Origin: Mycobacteriales bacterium
GTDB taxonomy: Bacteria > Actinomycetota > Actinomycetes > Mycobacteriales > SCTD01
Length of the DNA: 48,868 nt
Assembly: GCA_030697205.1 (NCBI GenBank)
Contig: JAUYQP010000017.1
Span: forward strand, 1 to 48,868
Direction: 5' to 3'
The notes under the pieces were generated by a model. It did no database searches. It saw only the letters and a list, made by a program, of their open reading frames with translations, and had not been told where the DNA came from. The stretch's first letter is position 1, and each line of letters begins with the position of its first letter. Both the position numbers and the translations under genes were made by a program. Below, one piece after another: positions 1-7,274 of the stretch.

Positions 1-306
1 GTTGCTGATCGTGTCGTGGCTCAGCTGCGTCCCGAGGGTCCGCTCGAAGTGGAACGCGATGTCGCGGACCGTCATCCCACCCGCATAGAGGCTGATGGCC
101 TGCTCCTCCAGGCCCCCGAGGCGCCGGGTGCCCTTGGGCACCAGCCGCGGCTCGAAGGTGCTGTTGCGGTCGCGCGGGACGTCCAGGGCGAGCGGCCCGA
201 CCTCGCTCTGCAGCGTCTTCGGCGTCGAGCCGTTACGGCTGTTCGGCGAGCCCCGCCCGGCCGGGTCGCCCTGGTCGTAGCCGAGGTGATCGCTGAGCTC
301 AGCCGG
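1..306 (-). pseudogene. IS256-family (mutator-type) transposase, 5'-truncated fragment running off the window
   Basis: The minus strand translates without a stop into a typical IS256-family N-terminal region. It contains ELSDHLGYD, then GRGSPNSRNGSTPKT, then LDVPRDRNSTFEPR, then GMTVRDIAFHFE, and it leaves the window at base 1. In the family this region precedes the DDE catalytic core, which is not in view. Homology begins abruptly near base 306. An in-frame stop lies just upstream (near base 311), and the usual first 60 or so residues are missing, so no start codon is present. The missing piece is replaced by a fragment of an unrelated gene (a CpaF-type ATPase). This is therefore a remnant and not a working element, unless the rest of the copy lies rearranged outside the window. 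I see no terminal inverted repeat or target duplication at the junction. Confidence 0.85.
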
Positions 307-540
307 GAGTCAGCCGGTCGTTGATCCAGATCTCCTCGACGCCCGGATCGTCGAGGTGCACCTGCAGTGGGCCGAACCCGGCGACGTTGTCGAGGACTTG
401 ACGGACCTGCGCGGCCGAGATCTGCAGCATGCGCTCCAGTGCCTGCCCCACCCATACGGGATCGAGGCCGCTCTTCCTGCGTAGCAGGCCCGCAGGCTTG
501 CCACGCAAGCCGAGCACGAGCCGGGTGTCGTACAGAAACT
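299..540 (-). pseudogene. CpaF/TadA-type secretion ATPase, N-terminal fragment
   Basis: The minus-strand frame contains VLDNVAGFGPLQ, then LDDPGVEEIWIND. This is the hallmark N-terminal stretch of CpaF/TadA-type ATPases (type II/IV secretion and Flp pilus assembly). The match stops at the IND motif, where the next residue normally begins the nucleotide-binding part. After five unrelated residues there is a stop at 299-301, at the edge of the transposase fragment. The upstream part (about 470-540) is in frame but I do not recognise it. No Walker motifs remain, so the fragment cannot be an ATPase. It looks like a gene cut by an IS256-type insertion followed by deletion. CpaE-like and CpaB-like genes occur at 15.7-17.7 kb but are not linked to this fragment. 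Confidence 0.6.
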
Positions 541-585
541 CGGGCGACTGCTCCTCAGAGCGGTTGTGAGACCGCGGCCCGACCG

Positions 586-969
586 CTAGTGCTTGGCGAG
601 TAGTTCGCCCATCTTCTGGTGGACCGCGTTGACCGCCTGCAGCGGGCGCAACATGACCCGGAACTCGATGATGCGACCGGCGTCGTCGCACGTGATGATG
701 TCGACCCCGTTCACGTGCTTTCCGTCCACCGTGGTCTCGAACTCGAGCACCGCGTGGCGGCCGGCCAGCACCTGCTTCGTGTAGCCGAACTCGCCGCCGC
801 CGAGGACCTGCGCCGCACCCTGCAGGTAGAGAGTCGTGATCGCCTTGCCGCGCTGCGGCGTGAAGACCACAGGCGAGTAGAAAACGACGTCATCGGCCAG
901 CAAGTCGTCCAGGACGTCCATCTCGCCGGCCACGACGCGGTGCCACTGCTCGACGGCCTGTTCGATCAT
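586..969 (-). CDS. SnoaL-like / nuclear transport factor 2 family protein
   Basis: This is a 127-residue protein starting at the ATG at 969, reading MIEQAVEQWHRVVAGEMDVL. It has the NTF2-like pattern: an N-terminal helical part, then LLADDVVFYSPVVF, a middle strand region ending in a hydrophobic helix, and paired strands (HAVLEFETTVDG, VNGVDIITCDDAGRI) with the final IIEFRVMLRPLQAV. Members of this fold are small ketosteroid-isomerase-like enzymes or ligand-binding proteins with varied substrates, so no reaction can be assigned. Longer in-frame extensions to 1137 have no family similarity and I rejected them. The gene stands alone between decayed genes. The stop at 586 is followed by the CpaF fragment on the same strand. 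Confidence 0.85.
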   Translation of the reverse strand: MIEQAVEQWHRVVAGEMDVLDDLLADDVVFYSPVVFTPQRGKAITTLYLQGAAQVLGGGEFGYTKQVLAGRHAVLEFETTVDGKHVNGVDIITCDDAGRIIEFRVMLRPLQAVNAVHQKMGELLAKH

Positions 970-1074
970 GCGCCCAGCGTAGGACTTGGCCGCACTCCTG
1001 TGCGCTGGCAGCCCGCCGCGGCCCGTCGAGGCGCCCAGTGTGCGCGCAGGCAGCACTCCGATCGCCCGACTCGG

Positions 1075-1295
1075 GGGGTGCTGCTCGACGACGTCCGCCG
1101 CGGTGCACGGACCGAGAGCGCGGCGATGTCGCTGCACGAGCGGGTCACGGAGCAGAAGATCCGGGTGCTGGGCGATCGCGTCTCCTCGCGGTGACCCGGC
1201 TGCAGGCCGACGCGGTCGTCACGGTCGACGCCGCACTGGCCGCCCTCGCCGAGGGCCACGTCCCGCTGGCCGACGTCAGAGACCTCCGCACCTGA
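1075..1295 (+). pseudogene. VapC-like PIN-domain toxin, decayed (internal deletion and frameshift)
   Basis: Two blocks in different frames look like one actinobacterial PIN-domain protein. Frame one (about 1075-1194) reads LLDDVRRGARTE, then LHERVTEQKIRVLGDRVS, and stops at 1192-1194. Frame two picks up within the same bases and reads LLAVTRLQADAVVTVD, then AEGHVPLADVRDL, stopping at 1293-1295. In intact relatives about 25 residues lie between GDRVS and LAVTRLQADA, including an acidic catalytic segment. Here they are deleted and the frame is shifted. The N-terminal half with the first catalytic Asp is also not visible. No antitoxin partner is seen upstream. Family assignment is from memory of the motif and not from a search. 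Confidence 0.55.
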
Positions 1296-1431
1296 GGCGG
1301 ACGTGCGGGCCTGCTCCGATCGGAGCGAGGCCTGGGGTGTCAGAACTGCCGAGATGCCGGGTCCCGGGGGCGCAGCGCGCGATCGGGCACCTGACGAGGG
1401 TCGCACCCGACACCGCAGTACCGTCGCGGGC

Positions 1432-2178
1432 ATGACAATCCCCGCGTTGCGTCGGCTCAACGTCGTCGCCGCAGCGCTGCACCTCGTGCAGGCGATCGCC
1501 ATCCTCGCCCTGGCAAGCGGCTTCGCGCTGCCCGTGACCGCCTCCTACCTCGACGGACCCCCCGGCGCACCGCCGTCGCAGGTCCCCGAGCTGCTCTTCG
1601 AGCTGCCCACCGGCGGCGCGGTGGCCGCCTTCCTGCTGCTGTCGGCGATCGCCCACGCGGTCGTCAGCACGCTGTGGTGGTCGAGCTACACCGCCGACCT
1701 GGAGCGGCAGCGCAACCCCGCGAGATGGGTGGAGTACTCCCTGTCCTCGTCGCTGATGGTCGTCGTCATCGCCCAGCTGTCCGGTATCTCCGACGTGGCC
1801 GCACTGATCGCGCTCGCGGGTGTCAACGCGTCGATGATCCTGTTCGGCTGGCTGCAGGAGCGCTACGAGCAGCCCGGAGGTGGCTGGCTGCCGTTCGGCT
1901 TCGGCTGCCTCGCCGGCGCCGTGCCGTGGATCGCCATCGGGACCTACCTGTTCTCGGTCGGCGAGGCGTCCTCGGAAGGCGCCCCGGGCTTCGTCTACGC
2001 CGTCTTCTTCTCGCTCTTCGTCTTCTTCAACGTCTTCGCCCTCAACCAGTGGCTGCAGTACCGGGCAGTGGGGCGGTGGCGCGACTACCTCTTCGGTGAG
2101 CGCGTGTACGTCTGGCTCAGCCTCACGGCCAAGTCGGTGCTCGCCTGGCAGGTCTTCGCCGGCACCCTCGCCACCTGA
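1432..2178 (+). CDS. Heliorhodopsin
   Basis: This 248-residue protein has seven predicted membrane segments and reads as a heliorhodopsin from end to end. It starts with RRLNVVAAALHLVQ. In helix 3 it has RWVEYSLSSSLM, which carries the family counterion glutamate (E101). Further on are NASMILFGWLQE, WLPFGFGCLAGAVPW, ALNQWLQYR and GERVYVWLSLTAKSVLAWQ. The last holds the retinal Schiff-base lysine (K234) in helix 7. The length matches the family (about 250). Heliorhodopsins bind retinal, insert with the N terminus inside (opposite to type 1 rhodopsins) and have slow photocycles; their roles are still debated. The ATG at 1432 puts the family N terminus at residue 1. The gene stands alone: no carotenoid or retinal-forming (blh/brp) gene is in the window, so retinal supply must be encoded elsewhere. 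Confidence 0.93.
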   Translation: MTIPALRRLNVVAAALHLVQAIAILALASGFALPVTASYLDGPPGAPPSQVPELLFELPTGGAVAAFLLLSAIAHAVVSTLWWSSYTADLERQRNPARWVEYSLSSSLMVVVIAQLSGISDVAALIALAGVNASMILFGWLQERYEQPGGGWLPFGFGCLAGAVPWIAIGTYLFSVGEASSEGAPGFVYAVFFSLFVFFNVFALNQWLQYRAVGRWRDYLFGERVYVWLSLTAKSVLAWQVFAGTLAT

Positions 2179-2535
2179 TCCACCTGCCACGCGGCCCGTC
2201 CCGAGAGGGCGGCGGTGTCGCGCACCTGAGGCGTCAGCCAGCGAGGTCCGTCGGGGGCGAATGTCGTCAGCCCACGCAAGCGGAGTGAACCTGGCCTCGA
2301 CAACGCAGCGCCCAACGCGCCAGCGCTCGGGCCCACCTCCTCCCCGCCGTCAGGGCCGAGCGCAGGACGGCGCGATCGGGAGCAGGGTGCGGCTCCCGTC
2401 GTGAAGATCGTTGTGTAGTGGCCTTAGGAAGCGAGCGCACAAAGGCGCTGGTCAGCGGCTTGTCGCCGCGAACCCGCATTCACGGCAATCTTCACGGCTC
2501 GCCTGGCGCCAGGAGTGGACGAGGCGCAGCCGAAG
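2179..2535. other. Gene-free stretch between heliorhodopsin and the small membrane protein gene
   Basis: I see no convincing gene in these 357 bases. Overlapping short frames exist but encode arginine-rich, shadow-like peptides. The only structure noticed is an imperfect inverted pair, CGTGAAGATCG at 2400-2410 and CAATCTTCACG at 2486-2496 (10 of 11 pairing, 75 bases apart). The stretch separates two convergent genes, so it needs to hold only transcription ends. I see no U-tract terminator. Confidence 0.6.
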
Positions 2536-2850
2536 TCAGCGAGGGCTGAGGTTGGCGAAGATCAGCGAGACGATCGCGAGGAAGCCCAGCACCATCGCGA
2601 GCCCGAGCAGCCAGGTCCACGGGCTGCGCTCCTCCTCGAAGGACCGGGCCTTGCCGATCAGCTCGGTGAGGTCCTTGCCCTCGATATCGACGGCGTTGGA
2701 GAAGCGGTCCGGGTCGTGGCGCGGGTCGAGCGGCCCGACGTCGGGCGACACCGAGCGGGTCGGCGCCGGGTCCGGCACGAGCCGGTCCGGGTCGAAGCGG
2801 TCCGGGTCGAGGGCGGGGTCGAGCGGCCCGTTCCCGTCGGGGCCGGTCAT
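2536..2850 (-). CDS. Small C-terminally membrane-anchored protein of unknown function
   Basis: This 104-residue protein starts at an ATG (2850) that overlaps the pruA stop by 4 bases, so the two are probably translationally coupled. The first half is acidic and repetitive, with copies of DPDRF (ALDPDRF, DPRHDPDRF) and related DPDR/DPxP units. A charged linker follows (IEGKDLTELIGKARSFEEER). The C terminus is one hydrophobic helix, WTWLLGLAMVLGFLAIVSLIF, ending in NLSPR. That suggests a cytoplasmic domain held at the membrane by a C-terminal tail. I do not recognise the family. Co-translation with proline catabolism suggests, but does not show, a link to that pathway. Confidence 0.7.
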   Translation of the reverse strand: MTGPDGNGPLDPALDPDRFDPDRLVPDPAPTRSVSPDVGPLDPRHDPDRFSNAVDIEGKDLTELIGKARSFEEERSPWTWLLGLAMVLGFLAIVSLIFANLSPR

Positions 2851-4475
2851 GACTGGTGCGGGTAACGGTGGTCGAGGAAGGGCGACAGCGTGTGTTTGAT
2901 CGTGCGCGGCGACGTCCAGCGCAGCAGGTTGAGCACGCTGCCGGCCTTGTCGTTGGTGCCGGACTGGCGCGCGCCGCCGAAGGGCTGCTGCCCGACGACG
3001 GCACCGGTCGGCTTGTCGTTGACGTAGAAGTTGCCGGCCGCGAAGCGCAGCGCCTCGCTGGCCTGGGTGATCGCGTAGGTGTCGTTGGCGAGCACCGCGC
3101 CGGTCAGGGCGTAGTCGGCGGTGGAGTCGACGAGCCGCAGCGTGTCGTCCCAGTCGTCGTAGACGTGCACGCCCAGCACCGGACCGAAGTACTCCGTGCG
3201 CATCACGTCGTGCAGCGGGTCCTCGGTGACGACGACGGTCGGGTCGACGAAGAAGCCCTCGCTGTCGTCGGCGGAGCCGCCGGCCAGCACCGACAGGGCG
3301 GGATCGCCGGAGGCACGGCGTACGACGTCTGCCAGCCGCTCCCAGGCGCGCCGGTCGATGACGGCGCCCCCGAAGTGCGACAGGTCGGTGACGTCGCCGT
3401 AGGACAGCGAGCGGACCCGCTCGGCGACGGAGTCGCGCAGCCCGCCCTCCCACATCGAGCGCGGGACGTAGGCGCGCGAGGCCGCGCTGCACTTCTGCCC
3501 CTGGTACTCGAAGGCACCGCGGACCAGGGCGACCTCGACGGCCAGCGGGTCGGCGGAGGCGTGCGCGAGCACGAAGTCCTTGCCGCCGGTCTCACCGACG
3601 AGGCGCGGGTAGGTGCGGTAGGAGCCGATCCGCGACCCGACCGCCTGCCACAGCCCCTGGAAGGTCTTGGTCGACCCGGTGAAGTGGATGCCCGCGAGCT
3701 GCGGGTGCGGCACCGCGACCTCGGAGACGGCCGCGCCGTTGCCGGTGACCATGTTGATGACGCCGGGCGGCAGGCCCGCGGCCTCGAGCAGGCGCATCGT
3801 GAAGTGCGCGGCGTACTGCTGGGTCGGGCTCGGCTTCCACACGACGGTGTTGCCCATGAGCGCCGGGGCGATCGGCAGGTTGGCCGCGATGGCCGTGAAG
3901 TTGAAGGGCGTGATGGCGAGCACGAAGCCCTCGAGCGGCCGGTGGTCCATGCGGTTCCAGACGCCGGCACCGCTGACGGGCTGCTCGGCGAGGACCTGCT
4001 TGCCGAAGGCGACGTTGAAGCGCAGGAAGTCGATGAGCTCGCAGGCCGCGTCGATCTCGGCCTGCAGCACCGACTTCGACTGCCCGAGCATCGTCGCGGC
4101 GTTGAGGGTGTCGCGCCACGGACCGGCCAGCAGGTCGGCGGCGCGCAGCAGGACCGCGGCCCTCTCGTCGTACGACGTGGAGCGCCACGCGGGCGCGGCC
4201 GCAAGGGCGGCGTCGACCGCCTGCTGGACGTCGGCTGCGGTCGCCTCGTGCCAGGTGCCGAGCACCGCGCTGTGGCGGTGCGGCTGCACGGTCTGCCCGG
4301 CGTCGCCGCCACCGTGGCGCTGGACCCCGTCGACCGTCATGGTCAGCTCGACCGGTCCCGCGGAGCCGAGCTCCTTCAGCGTCGCCTCGAGGCTGGCGCG
4401 CTCGGCCGACCCGGGCGCGTAGCCCTTGACCGGCTCGTTGACGGGCAGGGGCACCACGGTGGTGGCGTCGAGCAT
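2847..4475 (-). CDS. pruA: L-glutamate gamma-semialdehyde (1-pyrroline-5-carboxylate) dehydrogenase
   Basis: This NAD-dependent aldehyde dehydrogenase catalyses the second step of proline breakdown, oxidising glutamate semialdehyde (from pyrroline-5-carboxylate) to glutamate. The 542 residues match the stand-alone PruA subfamily. The N-terminal segment has PVNEPVKGYAPGS, the cofactor region has WKPSPTQQYAAH, the general base lies in GETGGKDF (E295) and the catalytic cysteine in YQGQKCSAASR (C329). The C terminus carries QPFGGARQSGTNDKAG, typical of PruA. The ATG at 4475 gives the expected N terminus. No proline dehydrogenase (putB) is in the window, so the first step is encoded elsewhere. The gene overlaps the small membrane protein gene downstream by 4 bases and is divergent from the lipase gene. 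Confidence 0.97.
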   Translation of the reverse strand: MLDATTVVPLPVNEPVKGYAPGSAERASLEATLKELGSAGPVELTMTVDGVQRHGGGDAGQTVQPHRHSAVLGTWHEATAADVQQAVDAALAAAPAWRSTSYDERAAVLLRAADLLAGPWRDTLNAATMLGQSKSVLQAEIDAACELIDFLRFNVAFGKQVLAEQPVSGAGVWNRMDHRPLEGFVLAITPFNFTAIAANLPIAPALMGNTVVWKPSPTQQYAAHFTMRLLEAAGLPPGVINMVTGNGAAVSEVAVPHPQLAGIHFTGSTKTFQGLWQAVGSRIGSYRTYPRLVGETGGKDFVLAHASADPLAVEVALVRGAFEYQGQKCSAASRAYVPRSMWEGGLRDSVAERVRSLSYGDVTDLSHFGGAVIDRRAWERLADVVRRASGDPALSVLAGGSADDSEGFFVDPTVVVTEDPLHDVMRTEYFGPVLGVHVYDDWDDTLRLVDSTADYALTGAVLANDTYAITQASEALRFAAGNFYVNDKPTGAVVGQQPFGGARQSGTNDKAGSVLNLLRWTSPRTIKHTLSPFLDHRYPHQS

Positions 4476-4597
4476 GACGGGGGACTCCTCGCGGTGGGAC
4501 CGGTGCGACGACGCTGTCGCTCCCCCAGTGTCTCACTCCACCGCTGCGTCACGGGTGCGTCATGCAGAGCGGGGGGTGGATCGCGGAGAATGGAGGG

Positions 4598-5392
4598 GTG
4601 AGCCCTTCGCGACGCCTCCTGCTCCAGGCCCTCGCCCTCGCTGTCGCGGTGGTGGTCGGCTTGGCCGTGCTGGCCCGGGTGACCCGGTCCGACCCGCTCG
4701 CCGTGCTCGGCGCCGCGCAGGACCAGCCGGGGCCGGTGCTGCTCGTGCCCGGCTACGGCGGGGCGACGGGGGCGCTCGAGGTGCTGGCCCGCAAGCTGCA
4801 GGCCGCCGGGCGCACCGCCACGGTGCTGACCGTGCCCGGGGACGGGACGGGTGACCTCGCCGCGTCGGCGGCGGTGGTCGTGGCGGCGGCGCAGGCCGCG
4901 GTCGCGGGGGGCGCTCCCTCGGTCGACCTGGTGGGCTACAGCGCCGGCGGGGTGATCGCCCGCTACGCCGTGAAGGAGCTGGGCGGGGCTTCCGTCGTAC
5001 GCCGGGTCGTGACCCTGGGCTCGCCGCACCACGGCTCGAAGCTCGCGGGGGTCGGCGCTGCCTTCGCCCCCGGCGCGTGCCCGCTGGCGTGCCAGCAGCT
5101 GGTGCCCGACGGTGACTTCCTCGACGCGCTCAACGACGGTGACGAGACGCCCGACGGGCCAGTCTGGCTGTCGCTGTGGACCGACCAGGACAAGACCGTG
5201 ACTCCGCCGGACTCCGCGGAGCTCGACGGCGCGGTCAACGTCGTGCTGCAGGACGTCTGCGGCGGGGTGCAGATCACCCACAGCGACCTGCCGCGGGCGC
5301 CGCTGGTCGGCGGGATCGTGCTGACCGCGCTGTCCGCCGGGCCGCTGACCGCGCCCGAGGACTGCGGCGCGCTCACCGCTCTCGGTCGCTGA
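4598..5392 (+). CDS. Exported triacylglycerol lipase-like alpha/beta hydrolase
   Basis: This 264-residue protein has an N-terminal signal or anchor segment, RRLLLQALALAVAVVVGLAV. The hydrolase fold follows: an oxyanion strand (VLLVPGYGG), the nucleophile elbow GYSAGG (S115), LGSPHHGSKLA as in LipA/EstA-type lipases, and a C-terminal ITHSDLP with the likely catalytic histidine (H228). Several cysteines (CPLACQQ, DVCGG, EDCGA) suggest disulfides outside the cytoplasm. I chose the GTG at 4598 because GGAG lies 9 bases upstream and the signal sequence then starts at once. An ATG at 4562 would add 12 unlikely residues. The natural substrate is unknown. The gene is divergent from pruA and convergent with the ABC permease gene. 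Confidence 0.9.
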   Translation: MSPSRRLLLQALALAVAVVVGLAVLARVTRSDPLAVLGAAQDQPGPVLLVPGYGGATGALEVLARKLQAAGRTATVLTVPGDGTGDLAASAAVVVAAAQAAVAGGAPSVDLVGYSAGGVIARYAVKELGGASVVRRVVTLGSPHHGSKLAGVGAAFAPGACPLACQQLVPDGDFLDALNDGDETPDGPVWLSLWTDQDKTVTPPDSAELDGAVNVVLQDVCGGVQITHSDLPRAPLVGGIVLTALSAGPLTAPEDCGALTALGR

Positions 5393-5566
5393 CGCGGGGC
5401 AGCCCGAGCGCCTTCCCGAGAGCACGCACGACGCGCACCGCGACTGGGCTGCGCTGCGCCTGCAGGCAGACGACCCGCCCCAGGCGCACCAGCCCGAAGA
5501 GTCCGAGGCAGCCGAGCATCCGCAGCCACGGTCGGCGGCTGCGGTCGACGACGACGACGGGGCTGG

Positions 5567-6370
5567 TCAGCTGGTGACGTCCTTGGTCATGAGGTTGGCC
5601 CACGCGCCGGTGAGGAAGACGCCGACGTAGACGGCCTGCAGGGCGGTGCCGCGCACGAGGTCGCGGGTGAGCACAGGATCGCGGAAGAGGTCGACGAAGG
5701 CCAGCCAGTAGCGGGTCGGGAGGTAGGGCTGGACGGAGGAGGCGGCGTCGAGGCCGACGAGCACGCCGGAGGTGACGAGCACCGCGACCGCCCCGAGGGA
5801 GGCCGCGAGAGGTGAGTCGACGACCGTCGACAGGAACAGCGCGATCGCCGCGACGCCGAGCATCGACCAGCCGACGTAGGCGACCGCGAGGCAGGTGCGG
5901 ATCGTCGCCTCGGTCGTCGTGAGGGTCGTGCCCGAGGTCGACGGCAGCGGAGAGGAACCGAACAGGTTGGTGCCCACCACGTAGGCGACCACCGACACGA
6001 CGACGACCGCGAGCATCGTGAAGGCGACGACGGAGACGAGCTTCGCGACGAGCAGCCGGGTCCGCGAGACCGGGCGCACCAGCAGGTAGCGCAAGGTGCC
6101 CGCCTGCGCCTCTCCCGCGACCGCGTCGCCGGCGACGACGGCCACCGCGACGGGCAGGAAGAGCGGCAGCACGATCGCGAGCGCAGCAGCCGGGAAGAGC
6201 GCGCCGTTGTCGAGCACCGCCGACAGGAAGGCCGGGCCAGTGCCGGGGCGCGGCGCGACACCGGACGTCGACAGGAAGATCGCGACGATGGTCGGCAGCA
6301 GCGCGAGCAGCCCGATCGACACCCAGGTGCGCGGGCGGCGCAGCAGCTTGCGCAGCTCGACAACGATCAC
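5567..6370 (-). CDS. ABC-2 type transporter permease
   Basis: This 267-residue integral membrane protein has about six membrane helices, arranged as in ABC-2 export permeases. The cytoplasmic start MIVVELRKLLRRPRTW is the usual elbow helix before TM1. A GDAVAGEAQAGTLRYLLVRPVSR segment between TM2 and TM3 is the coupling region seen in NatB/DrrB-like permeases. It starts at GTG (6370), 10 bases after the stop of the ATPase gene upstream, and is the last gene of the tetR-led operon. One permease with one ATPase implies a homodimeric complex. The substrate is not evident; family members move drugs, lipids or sodium ions. Confidence 0.93.
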   Translation of the reverse strand: MIVVELRKLLRRPRTWVSIGLLALLPTIVAIFLSTSGVAPRPGTGPAFLSAVLDNGALFPAAALAIVLPLFLPVAVAVVAGDAVAGEAQAGTLRYLLVRPVSRTRLLVAKLVSVVAFTMLAVVVVSVVAYVVGTNLFGSSPLPSTSGTTLTTTEATIRTCLAVAYVGWSMLGVAAIALFLSTVVDSPLAASLGAVAVLVTSGVLVGLDAASSVQPYLPTRYWLAFVDLFRDPVLTRDLVRGTALQAVYVGVFLTGAWANLMTKDVTS

Positions 6371-6380
6371 GGGGCCACCC

Positions 6381-7274
6381 TCATGCGACCCGGTCCGAGC
6401 CGTGCTCGGTCAGCGCCAGCACGGTGTCCTCGAGGGTCCGCCGCTCGGGAGCGAGCGACGACACGGGCACGCCCGCCCCGACGAGGTGGGCGTTGAGCTC
6501 CGCCGCGTCGTCGGCCCTGACCCACAGCCGGGTGGCGTCTCGTCGTACGACCCTGCCGTCGAGCAGCGCGACCGCCTTGTCGGCCGCGGCCGTGTCGACG
6601 ACGACCAGCCCGGTCGCGGCCTGCAGCTCGGCGAGGTCGGACTGCAGCAGCAGCCGGCCGCGGTCCATGACCCCGACCCGGTCGCACAGCGACTCGACCT
6701 CGGCGAGCAGGTGGGAGGACAGGAACACCGTCGTGCCCTGGCGGTTGAGCTCGAGCAGCAGCTCGCGCACCTCGCGGATGCCCTGTGGGTCGAGGCCGTT
6801 GGTGGGCTCGTCCAGGACGAGCAGCTTCGGTGCGCGCAGCAGCGCGGCGGCGAGGCCGAGCCGCTGCCGCATCCCGAGCGAGTAGCTCTTGGTCGGCCGG
6901 TCGTCGACGCCACCGAGGCCGACCTGGTCGAGCACGTCGTCGACGCGAGCGCGCCTGGTGCGACGCGCTCCGCCGGGGCCGCTCGCGTCGAGCAGCAGCA
7001 GGTTGCGGCGGCCCGACAGGTGGCCGTAGGCGGCGGGTGACTCGACGAGCGCGCCGACCTGCGGCAGGGCGTCGCGGACCTTCGTCGTCCCGAGGACCTC
7101 GACCGATCCGCTGGTGGGCAGGACGAGCCCGAGCAGCATCCGGACCGTCGTCGTCTTGCCCGAGCCGTTGGGGCCGAGGAAGCCGTAGCGGTCGCCCTCG
7201 CGGACATCGAGGTCGACGCCGTCGACCGCCGTCACCGCGCCGTAGCGCTTGACGAGCCCGCGCGTCCTGATCAC
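6381..7274 (-). CDS. ABC transporter ATP-binding protein (export type)
   Basis: This 297-residue ATPase partners the permease at 5567-6370. It shows Walker A GPNGSGKTTT, the Q-loop region GALVESPAAYG, the signature SYSLGMRQR, Walker B LLVLDEPTNGLDP and the switch histidine in LSSHLLAEVE. The C-terminal 80 or so residues (GRVVRRDATRLWVRADD onward) form the small regulatory tail common in DrrA/NatA-like exporters. The start is GTG at 7274, overlapping the stop of the upstream LolA-like gene by 4 bases, so translation is coupled. The overall type is the DrrA/CcmA group of exporters. Confidence 0.96.
   Translation of the reverse strand: MIRTRGLVKRYGAVTAVDGVDLDVREGDRYGFLGPNGSGKTTTVRMLLGLVLPTSGSVEVLGTTKVRDALPQVGALVESPAAYGHLSGRRNLLLLDASGPGGARRTRRARVDDVLDQVGLGGVDDRPTKSYSLGMRQRLGLAAALLRAPKLLVLDEPTNGLDPQGIREVRELLLELNRQGTTVFLSSHLLAEVESLCDRVGVMDRGRLLLQSDLAELQAATGLVVVDTAAADKAVALLDGRVVRRDATRLWVRADDAAELNAHLVGAGVPVSSLAPERRTLEDTVLALTEHGSDRVA

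Noticed and set aside
2856-4601. Long open frame on the plus strand opposite pruA
   Set aside because: It is the antisense shadow expected in high-GC DNA: rich in Arg, Gly and Val, with no domain pattern. The pruA frame has every catalytic residue.
5373-5519. Small minus-strand frame (48 residues from an ATG at 5519) between the lipase and ABC permease genes
   Set aside because: It overlaps the lipase 3' end, has no ribosome site and no family I recognise. The hydrophobic start (MLGCLGLFGLVRLGRVV) could be real, but the evidence is too thin.
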